Shown here piece after piece: positions 55,144 through 64,000 of a stretch of 64,000 nucleotides of DNA. The notes beneath the pieces are model-generated. The model saw nothing but the letters and a program-made list of their open reading frames with translations. It was not told where the DNA came from and made no database searches. This stretch comes from Odobenus rosmarus divergens (Eukaryota; Chordata; Mammalia; Carnivora; Odobenidae), in assembly GCF_000321225.1 (NCBI RefSeq), contig NW_004450267.1, positions 5,814,344-5,878,343 on the forward strand. Direction: 5' to 3'. How positions within the stretch are numbered: the stretch's first letter is position 1; each line of letters opens with the position of its first letter. The position numbers and the translations under genes are program-made.

Positions 55144-57658
55144 ATCCGTGTCAAAGGGACTTTTGAGAGATGACTCTGTTTTAAAAGTTGAATTGCTTGA
55201 AGAGTTCACAGAAATTCAAGAAACTTTATTTCAAAATATTCACAAGGCTAAATAACTCTTATTTTTATTTTTGAAGTTTTTTTTTTTAAACATGTATAAA
55301 TAATGCCCTGAAAGAATAACAGGGAATATACCTATCTGTTCTTAAGATTTCATGGTTGGCCCAGACAGAACAATTCTCTATTTGATTTCTTTGGTTCCTC
55401 ATGAAGCAGAAAGATAGAAATTGATTATTTTTATGATAGTGGTATTTAGGATCTCATCACTTTTGTCCATTTTTTACACTTTGCCATGGTAAATCTTGGT
55501 CTTCAGAGATATGAGTAGGGCCCTTTGTTGTTGTCACCTATCCTTTAATAGTGTTGATGTAATAAGTGCAGTTGACTTTTCTTCATTAGAGATATTAAAA
55601 AAAAAATCACTTAGAATTCCAGTTTTGAGTTTTAAGATTTTTGGGAATATCTGGAATTTGGTTTTCAGATGACATTAGGTTAATCCTCCAGAGTTGTTAA
55701 TCTTTAATAACGAACTTTTAACAAGAAATGTGACTCTAGGCATTAATCTTTGTTTAAAATGTTGATGTTTAAAGGCTATAAATAAATGTGTATTTACACA
55801 ATTATCTTGGATGAGAAGGTCCAATGTAAAAACCTGACAACTGTGTTAAAATGAAGAAAGCAGGAAAGGAAGTAGGTTGAAGACAGGTAACTGAGGTGAA
55901 AAACTTTAAAACCCAGGACATAGATACACTGTTTGAATTTAAGGTAGTCTTGAATCTAGTGTCCGTGAAGAATTCTTCAAATGATATTTAGAAGAATTAC
56001 AGTTATCAAAATGGATTGAGTCCCTTAGATATTTTGATGGTAAAATCAATAGCCATAAAGTCCTAGACTTCTTATTCAAAAAGTTAAATTTTATAAGCTT
56101 TTTAAGCTTGCTAATTAAACAGTATACAGTTTCAAAATCAAAAACATATTTGTATATGTCACAAAGAAAAAAATCCAAAATGGTAATAGAGTTACATTGT
56201 AACTTTGTTTTACACCTTTCTTGTATAAAATTCAGGCATTTATGGTGAGAGGGTTTTTTTTTTTTCTCCTACACTCTGGAGGAGTGGAAGGAATTAATCT
56301 GTTGTGCCAAGCTAGTGCTGAAAGTCCTCAGATGGTTGTATCGTATAAGTTACAGTATAATGCCAAAATGCAGCAGCATATTCCAGCTACAAGTTCAGTC
56401 ATTTTGAAGCTTAACCTTTTGGTTTGCTATAATGTTAAAACCTCTAAGTAGGTATTAGTTTCCCTAGAGTATATTGGTGTTGGTTTTCCCTGTAAAACAA
56501 AACAAAACATTCAGTTATCACTTTTGCCTGCATTGCATTGTTTAGTAGACGTCATTCTTTTTCTGTCATGCTCCTTGGGTTACTTGGTTTACGCTAGCCA
56601 CGGAAAAGTATCAATAACAGTTTCATGCTTATACCAAAGAATTAAATCTAATCCTTAATATCTGGTATTTTGCCAGTAAGTCTACTGATAAGGGATTATT
56701 GGAAGCCAGTCACACAATTTGAAAATAAACTCTAGTCTCCTTAGGCCGAGGACTCATTGCAAAACATTTTTGCAAGTACAGATGCTTAGATTTCATCCAT
56801 TAACAGTCCATTTTATTTTAAACTGGTTTAGAATTACTGGTAGCTTATTTTAAGGCAAAGGAAAAACAACTGAGCACAAATTTGCTGTCTGAACAGTTTG
56901 TGAAAATATGGTATAAAGATGCTTTCATTTTTTTATTTTAAATATTGTACAGAGCTTTATTAATGTCATTTTTCTTGAAAACCTTAAAAATTGTCCCAAA
57001 TATTGACATTAACATTGCATCAAACAACAAAGTGTCTTTGGTATATTAAACTTTTGCTCTTTGTGCATCTCTAATTTCATTTTCTTTTTAAATATAAAAT
57101 TTTGCCTTTGTTATAACTAAATTAAAATTCTTGAGTGCTAACATGTTGTATATAAACAAAAGAATATGCTTTGTTGGGGGAAAATTTCCTTTCTTGGAAT
57201 GTGGTTGTAGTCATCCTTTTCAGTTCTTAAATTTTGTTTTTAAACAGGATACAACTTAAAATTTCCTTTGCATCAAGGTGTATGCAAAACATTGATGCAG
57301 TGCATCACAAAATGAAAGTTTGTATTTAATGAGGAGATGCTTTACACTGTACTTTTTGGTGTTTTTTGGAAAAGTTACAAATTTAGATCTATTCTGAAGC
57401 TGTTCATTTTTAACAAATAAAATGTTACAGGTCTCACATTTATTCTTAGCTATAAAGATTGAGTTGTGGTTTTTAGATTGTTCTATGTTACAAAGAACTT
57501 TGTAGTGATTATATTTATAATTTTTAGGGTTTGAAAAACTGCCTACCAATTAAATTGTTAAATCAGTCTAGACTCATATTCTAATTGCCTTTTGACCATT
57601 TCATTCATAAGCTCCAACCAGGAAGTAAGCCAGGAGGAGTTTAAAATAAAGAAATAAA
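55144..57658 (+). other. FYTTD1: FYTTD1 3' UTR and candidate polyadenylation signals
   Basis: AT-rich sequence after the stop, free of young SINE or L1 insertions, which suits a long 3' UTR. AATAAA hexamers occur at 55781-55786, 57416-57421, 57645-57650 and 57653-57658. The copy at 57416 is followed within 50 bp by GT-rich sequence and looks the best distal signal. The one at 55781 could give a short form. The true 3' end cannot be decided from sequence alone. Confidence 0.55.
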
Positions 57659-58207
57659 TTTACTTAGGATGCAGAATTTCAAGCTAGATGAACCTTTCAA
57701 TTCAAGATCATCCATTTCAACTTCTCTGTCTACATCTTAGTTAAGTGAGGTTCAGCTTTTTAAGACTTATATGTGAGAGAGTCACTTTTTGAGCTCAGGT
57801 CTTTTAATTCTCAGTTCATAATAAACTGCTTCTGTGACCTGAACACCCAAAGAAAGTAGTGGAATAATGTTTGGCTGTCAGACATCTAAGAAATGGTAAT
57901 AGCCGTGCTTTAGCATTTGTAGCATGGTAAGTAAATCTACTTCCCATGATTACTGAGACTTCATTACTTCGGTATTAAAATTATGTAGATGTCTTAGAAG
58001 AGGCCAGTGTTCCTAAGTAGACGTTATGTATTTTTTTTTTCTAATAGGCATTAATTTCACAATTTAAATTACAAACATCATAAAATACTTTTAAGTATAA
58101 AGAAACTTATAGGCTGCGTTGCCCAGTGATAATTTCTTGGTAAAATAAATATATCCTGTTTTGCTGTCAGCTTTATAATTCACACAGTATACACAGTTTC
58201 AGGATAA

Positions 58208-58396
58208 TTTTTAATTTTAATTTTTTTTATTTTAATCACCCAGTACTCATGGCAAGTGCCCTCCTTAATCCCCGTCACCTATTTCACCCATCCCTCCACC
58301 TACCTCCCTTGTGGTAACCATTTCTTTATAGTTAAGAGTCTTTCTTGGTTTGTCTCTTTTCCCTTTGCTCCTCTGTTTTGTTTCTTAATGTGTCGG
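58208..58396 (-). mobile_element. L1 3' end, antisense
   Basis: CACCCAGTACTCATGGCAAG, CCACCTACCTCCCTTGTGGT and CTCCTCTGTTTTGTTTCTTA are the antisense L1 3' UTR, a third copy of this segment in the window. Confidence 0.75.
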
Positions 58397-58729
58397 GGTA
58401 TTTTTGTCCTGATTTAGATTTACAACTATAAGGAGGTAAGAGAGAAAAATATAGCTGACTTTGGACTACAAAGAATTAATACCATACATTCTGAATACAG
58501 GCAGTATCAGGGCAGAAAATGATTTCTTCATTTCTGATTTTTGAACTTTCATCAGAATTATGATCTATTAGTCACTGTATATAAAAAAGTGATTTAAGCT
58601 TCCTTTTAAAGACAGTTTTTACGTAGATCAATTTGAAGTTTTTCCCTTTTAAAAGTGATAATAAAGCCCAAGAATTTACAATAGGAATTTTATACTATCG
58701 TGGGCTATTAATAGGGATTTAAAGATTTT

Positions 58730-58895
58730 TTTTTAAGATTTTATTTAACACAGATCACAAGTAGGCAGGCAGGCAGAGGGAGAAGCAGGCTCCCTGCTGA
58801 ACATGGAGCCTGATGCGGGGCTCGATCCCAGGACCCTGGGATCATGACCTGAGCCAAAGGCAGACGCTTAACCAACTGAGCCACCCAGGCGTCCC
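58730..58895 (-). mobile_element. CAN-SINE, internally shortened
   Basis: Antisense SINEC with GTAGGCAGGCAGGCAGAGGG replacing much of the CT-rich middle; AGGGATTTAAAGATTTT / AGGAATTTAAAGATTTT target duplication. Confidence 0.92.
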
Positions 58896-58932
58896 AGGAA
58901 TTTAAAGATTTTCTTATAAATTGTTGACTTCT

Positions 58933-59132
58933 GGGGTGCCTGGGTGGCTCAGATGGTTAAGCATCTGCCTTTGGCCCAGGTCATGATCCCAGGATCCTGG
59001 GATCGAGCCCCACATCAAGCCCCACATCGGGCTCCTGACTCAGCGGGGAGACTGCTTCTCTTTCTCCCACTGCCTCTTTCCCTGCTCATGCTATCTCTGT
59101 GTCTCAAATGAATAAAATCTTTTAAAAAAATA
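58933..59132 (+). mobile_element. CAN-SINE with a small internal duplication
   Basis: Sense SINEC with target duplication GTTGACTTCT (58923-58932 and 59133-59142). AGCCCCACATC is repeated at 59006-59016 and 59018-59028. Confidence 0.92.
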
Positions 59133-59283
59133 GTTGACTTCTAACACCTCTTTTTTCCCCTGCATTACGTTACTTCTATCAAATCTATTACCAAAAAGCT
59201 TGATGAAACCAGGAAGTAATACTATGCTGGAGCTGAAATTCCTTGTTCTGAGCTGTGTTTTGGATGAGGTTTACTGATGTTTA

Positions 59284-59488
59284 TTTTTTTATTTTTTTTT
59301 TTAAGATTTTATTTATTTGAGAGAGAGAGAATGAGAGAGAGAGAAAGCACATGGGGGGGGAGGGTCAGAGGGAGAAGCAGACTCCCTGCTGAGCAGGGAG
59401 CCTGATGGCGGGACTCGATCCAGGAACTCCTGGATCATGACCTGAGCTGAAGGCAGTCGCTTAACCAACTGAGCCACCCAGGCACCCA
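59284..59488 (-). mobile_element. CAN-SINE
   Basis: Antisense SINEC with a perfect 17-bp target duplication AGGTTTACTGATGTTTA (59267-59283 and 59489-59505). Confidence 0.95.
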
Positions 59489-62240
59489 AGGTTTACTGAT
59501 GTTTAAAGATGAATAGGAAATTAATTCCCTAGTGTATATGTGTCTAATTTCTACTTCTGTTTCCACTTTAATGAGAAGAAAATCATATTGTCTAAATTTT
59601 CTTGTATAAAGTTTTAAAAAGTTATTAGCACTGCTTATTAAAGGAGTCAGAAAGGGAGGAACCAAACATTTATTGAATGTATTCAACAAGCCAGTTTCTG
59701 TGCATTACATTTGAAGAGCGTAAGATTGGTCAAGATTTTAATCCCACTGCTTTTGAGTTTATAAAAATGGAGTCTTAAAGGAGTGACCACAAATATTTCT
59801 AGTGAGTAGAAGAAGGGGGAAAGGATTTTATTTCTGCATGAGGTAGTGAGATACAGAGCTGGAAAATTCTTCAGATTTTGAGTGAAACTATTGCCCCTGG
59901 TATTCATTCAATGAGAACTTTCAGAGAAGCAGGAAGTTCTCTGTATCAATTCCTAACGTTCAATAACCCTCACTGCCTATTTTTTTCAGCTCCTGCTTCC
60001 AAACCACAGAGCGGTTGTAGAATAAGTTATAGGCCCCTGTAGCCCTTTTGCTCATAGCCTTTTTGCAACTGTTCCTCATCACCTTTATTCATCACTAGAC
60101 ACTTTGGTGAAATCCGCACAGTGATTCCATTTCCTGTATCTCATTCTCACAAGATGATCTCACTTGTTTTATGGGGAAGACAGTAGGTTGAGAATTCCCT
60201 CAAATTCTACCTTTGTAGATGAGAGCTGAAATCCTTAGAAGTCTTAAAAGTTAACACCTTGATCTACTTTTCTTCCAGCCTCTCTTTACCTAGGACTTGT
60301 TCTTAAGTATATATAGCATCTTCATTTCTCCTCCTATCCACAGGCTTTTCTTTTGGACTTCAAATACCTATAGATTTGTCTACCCTGTTCTAAAAAAAAA
60401 AAATGTGTTTTTGTCTCCAACCAAGCCTTCTTTTTCATAGTAGTATATAACCTCTGCTGTGTTAGTACATAACTCATCTGTGTCTGCTTCCATTCATTCT
60501 TAGCTCCTATTAAAATACTCAGCTCTGGGGTATGGAAGGTAATTACAGAGTTTAATGTATTAATGACCTTAAAATGTAGTTTGGTAGACAAAGTAACATC
60601 AATCTATAAACTTGGTCAGAAGTTCAGAGACCAGGATTAGCATGGTATGTTGCAATTATGAGATACGTGTGTAGGTAGGTAGGAAGAATGAGGCCATATT
60701 ATGGAGAACTTGTTAGAAGAATTTAGTGTAAATGTGGAAGGTAATAGGTAATCAAATTCAGATGACATAACGGTGCATTTTATAAAGGTATCTGGTAACT
60801 AGCATTGTAGCGTTAATATGGAATATGATTATGCTTTTAGTCAATGTAGTTGAAATATTTCTTAAAAAAATACAAAATGAGGTCCTGCTCTTAAATAGCT
60901 TAAAATCTTTCTGAGAAGAACAATTTAGAAAGAATAATGAAAAACATATTGGATAAGTTTTTTTGACCTGACACATCACTTGCCATTGCAGTGACCCATG
61001 CTCATCACAGACATTGATAATCGGTCATGGAATTTGCTGCTGAAGATCCTGGAATGTAGTATTAAGAGTTCATAGAACAACTCTCTGAGCAACTGTTACG
61101 AATCAACTTTGTCACTAAGATTAAATGTTTTTACAATCTCTTCCATCTAGGAGTTGGGGGAAGTGCTAATCAAAGTTTCATTGAAGAGTTGGGCTTTGAA
61201 TGATAGGATCTCCAACCTTATTTTCTTTTGCTGGCTCATGAAATTTTTTGGCTTTGGCCTTAAATGTTCTCCACACGGACCATTATAAATCATACCTGGG
61301 TGTGTTCATGCTGATACTCCTCCCAATCTGGAATATTGCTCTCACCTTCCTACTATTGCCTATTTCATAGTCCTTCAGATTTTAGCCAAAACCATTCATC
61401 CATGATACAGATTGCTTTTCTCTGAATTCTGATAGCTTAACCCCACTACCTCTACTCAGCCTTTTTTTTATCCTCTAATTGGTATATTTGTCTGGATTAT
61501 TAGATTGTAATCTCCTAGGAAATGGGGCCTGACAGCCTCTTTTATTTCCCACAAATACTAGTCGATTGACTGTAGGGGAATTTACATCATGTAGTAGGAA
61601 TGGCTTAAATGTGTAAAAGAGTATGCTGGAGACTGGCTACAATGTAAATGAGGCCTAATTGGTTTAAAATGAAGTAGTGGCTTCCAGTTTTTCAGTAACA
61701 GTGATTTTGTTTCTTCCATTCTATTTCTAATTCCCACATTTAGATTATAGTCAGATCATTTTTTTCCCTCAATTTTCGTTCCAGACAAAAATTTTAGACT
61801 TTAATGCCGTTCATCCTGATTTGTTCAACAATAAAATCTTGCCTAAAGGACAGATACTATTTAAAATGTTTATTTTTGTTAAGATCTATTTTATAAAAGG
61901 GAGGACCCAAAACATATAACACTTTCAATGAGGATCATGAGTTTGGGAGCCAAGTTAGCACTTATTTTTCCCTCTGACAATAGTAGTTCATAAATCCACG
62001 TCTCCATCTAGATCACTTGGTGTATAGAATGACAGCAGTTGGGAAAACGTTTTATAGGTCGTATCCCAGGGTTCCCTCCTCTCATTGCCTATGTTTCTAG
62101 TAGCAACAGTGTTGAGAAGCCCTAATTTAATTCTTAATCTAATCCTCCGGTATTGAGGGAGGAAGGCAGAGGAAGTTTCTGTGAGGAGCGTTGTCTGAAA
62201 GATTTTTTAGTAGAGGCGTGTTAAAAATGATACTGGGAGT

Positions 62241-62455
62241 CTAGAGGACGGTGCTGCTCCAGATATATGAGTTCCGTTTTAATTTCGCTTGAAATCCTCG
62301 ACGTGGGCGGAGGCGAGCGCCTGGATGTGCGGAGGGCCACTGCAGCCCTGCCCATCGAGGGAACCGTCCGGGGTCGGATTGCCCCTTTCCCCGCCCACCC
62401 ATCAGTTCTGGCAGCGCATGCGCTGAGCCGCGGGCTGGAGAGTTGTCGGCTGGAA
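62241..62455 (+). promoter_or_regulatory. LRCH3: LRCH3 CpG-island promoter and 5' UTR
   Basis: CpG-rich and TATA-less. A 12-bp palindrome AGCGCATGCGCT at 62413-62424 is a good NRF1-type site, 32 bp before the start codon. A GC box CCCCGCCC lies at 62389-62396. An in-frame ATG at 62267 is also present in this stretch. Confidence 0.7.
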
Positions 62456-62717
62456 ATGGCGGCCGCTGGCTTGGTTGCTGTGGCCACGGCTGCAGAGTAC
62501 TCTGGCCAAGTAGCATCGGGAGGTAACCTCTCCGGTGTTAACTGCGGCCCAAGCTCCGGGACAGGCTCTGGTCCTGGCCCGGGTTCGTGGAGCCGCTCCC
62601 TCGATCGAGCGCTGGAGGAGGCGGCAGTGACCGGGGTGCTGAGCCTGAGCGGCCGGAAACTGAGGGAGTTTCCCCGGGGAGCGGCCAACCACGACCTGAC
62701 GGACACCACCCGGGCGG
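62456..62717 (+). CDS. LRCH3: LRCH3 coding exon 1, partial gene
   Basis: LRCH3 (leucine-rich repeat and calponin-homology domain protein 3) is a cytoplasmic protein that works with DOCK7 and MYO6 in a complex acting on septins (family knowledge). The exon encodes residues 1-87. It starts MAAAGLVAVATAAEYSG, then has a Gly/Ser/Pro-rich stretch, then the start of the LRR region with LEEAAVTGVLSLSGRKLREF (residues 53-72), and ends LTDTTRA. The donor is GCGG|GTGAGT at 62718, phase 1, which would make an Asp codon with the next exon as in the known protein. The ATG has G at -3 and G at +4. The LRRs and the C-terminal CH domain lie beyond the right edge. Confidence 0.93.
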
Positions 62718-64000
62718 GTGAGTGGGGCATGGGGCATCCCTGCAGAAGAGGAGCCTGGGGCGCGGCGGGAGGCCCCTCCAGCCGGTGGGAGGATTCGGGG
62801 GTAGTTCCAGCAACCGGTTCCATAGCTTCTGGTTGGGACCCGAGTAACGGGGAGAAGCCGACTGCCCCAACCCGGCCAGCCCCCCAGGCCTGCGGGCCAG
62901 ACCCCGAGCCTAGGGCGAGGCGGCGGACTGCAGCATCTCTCGGGAAAGAGGACCGTAGGGATAGATGGGTAGTGTTTTACTCTCCTAGAAAATTTAACTT
63001 CTGCCGCTGCTGAGGTAGACCCTTGCCCCGCCCCGGTTTCTGCAGGCCCTTTCAGATTTGGGATGCCAACCTTGCTGAGATTTGGGATTGTAGCTCTCTC
63101 TTAATAGATCAGAGCAGCACTGGTCACTGCGTTGTCGGGGAAGTATTGATCTGAGCACTGACGTTTCTTCGAGAGTTGTTTTTAAGGTGAATCCTAGGCT
63201 GTAACTTTTCTTTCTCTGTCTTTATCTGGTTGACTTAGGAGAGTTAACTTGTGGAAATAACTGGAGCCAACCTTCAGACTCGCATTACTTTTCTCCTCAT
63301 GCCCTCCCAGAAAAGTTGAGGGAAGAAAAGATACATATATTGCCTACCGTGTCTGTATTTAATGCTTTTTAAAAATAAACATTACTTTGTTTTATACATA
63401 TTTTTGAACACAGGAAAGGTAATAAGGAATTGGGTATTATTTGGTTTTCTTAGTTGTAGAGAACAATGTCTGGTGACTGAGGCGTTCAACATAATATGTT
63501 TTTCTTGTGTTTAAAATATAGCTTCCTCAGGGAGTAGATTAAAAACTGAGTCTATTCATGTTTAACACAAAGGAGGAAAAAAAAAATCCCTTCATGTTTG
63601 TATAGTATGATGTAGTTAAGTATTTGATTTTGATATAGTTTTTTGCAATGAAAGAATGTATAGTACTTTGTGTCCTATATTTATTCCATTTTACTTTATT
63701 TTAAAATTTGTTTTAATAATTTTCTATGTGCACTTACTAAAGATTGATGAGTATTACATATGATTCACTTGTGTTAGAAAAATAAATGGAACTGTTAAAC
63801 TACTTCAAGAAACTTCTTTCCGGAGAAACTTTCACTCTGGTGTAAAATGGAAGAAAGTAAATGTCTAATTATTTAATCTCTTTTTGGAAACAGTTGTACT
63901 GAAGATAGTTTGTATTTTTTAGTGAGTGTTATAAAAATTAAGCTTTCTTGCTAAGGTAAATATGAACAGCCACTTGCCTTTTGCGTATGTTCTGATAGAC
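62718..64000 (+). other. LRCH3: LRCH3 intron 1, 5' part
   Basis: Begins with GTGAGTG. The first 220 bp are still CpG-rich; the rest is AT-rich with no interspersed repeat or exon recognised. The intron runs off the right edge. Confidence 0.8.

Larger units (their letters stand above)
57659..62240. other. Intergenic region between FYTTD1 and LRCH3
   Basis: About 4.6 kb. It contains an antisense L1 3' piece (58.2 kb), three SINEs (58.73, 58.93 and 59.28 kb) and otherwise AT-rich sequence. From 59506 to 62240 I see no exon, RNA gene or recognisable repeat. Confidence 0.65.

Noticed and set aside
62221..62823. 200-codon minus-strand open frame over LRCH3 exon 1
   Set aside because: Antisense shadow of a GC-rich coding exon and promoter; no recognisable protein.

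Overview
This is nuclear DNA from a mammal, very probably a caniform carnivore of the arctoid type (bear, seal or mustelid side rather than dog). The evidence is about 40 CAN-SINE (SINEC) insertions with a tRNA-Lys-like head, a CT-rich middle and an AAATAAA/poly(A) tail, carnivore-type L1 fragments, and multi-exon genes with GT-AG introns. The SINE head does not look like the young dog SINEC_Cf head. No prokaryotic genes, CRISPR array or operon is present; most open frames in the window are non-coding.

Three genes are recognisable, in the order expected for the region homologous to human 3q29. RUBCN (Rubicon) runs on the minus strand: its first coding exon is at 16239-16303 and its first intron covers the left 16 kb. 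FYTTD1 (UIF, a UAP56-interacting mRNA export factor) is complete on the plus strand: nine coding exons between 28632 and 55143 encode 318 residues, and every intron is GT-AG. LRCH3 starts on the plus strand at 62456 and only exon 1 is in the window. Each gene begins in a TATA-less, CpG-rich promoter (about 16.2-16.7, 28.4-29.3 and 62.3-62.9 kb).

Region by region: 1-16.2 kb is RUBCN intron 1, rich in L1 and SINE. 16.2-16.7 kb is the RUBCN exon 1 and promoter. 16.7-28.4 kb is intergenic, repeat-rich, and holds a chimeric SINE. 28.4-57.7 kb is FYTTD1 with its 3' UTR. 57.7-62.2 kb is intergenic. 62.2-64 kb is the LRCH3 promoter, exon 1 and the start of intron 1. The genes are neighbours but act in different processes: autophagy control, mRNA export, and actin/septin cytoskeleton.

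The unusual material is structural. One SINE, still bounded by a perfect 15-bp target-site duplication, contains a 158-bp near-identical copy of sequence lying 1.8 kb upstream. A 3'-truncated, tail-less 5S rRNA retropseudogene sits between perfect 13-bp target duplications. Three short T-rich tracts are flanked by 13-17 bp direct repeats and look like retrotransposon-tail-only insertions. A segment of the FYTTD1 3' UTR resembles a segment of intron 8. No undescribed multi-gene system is visible.
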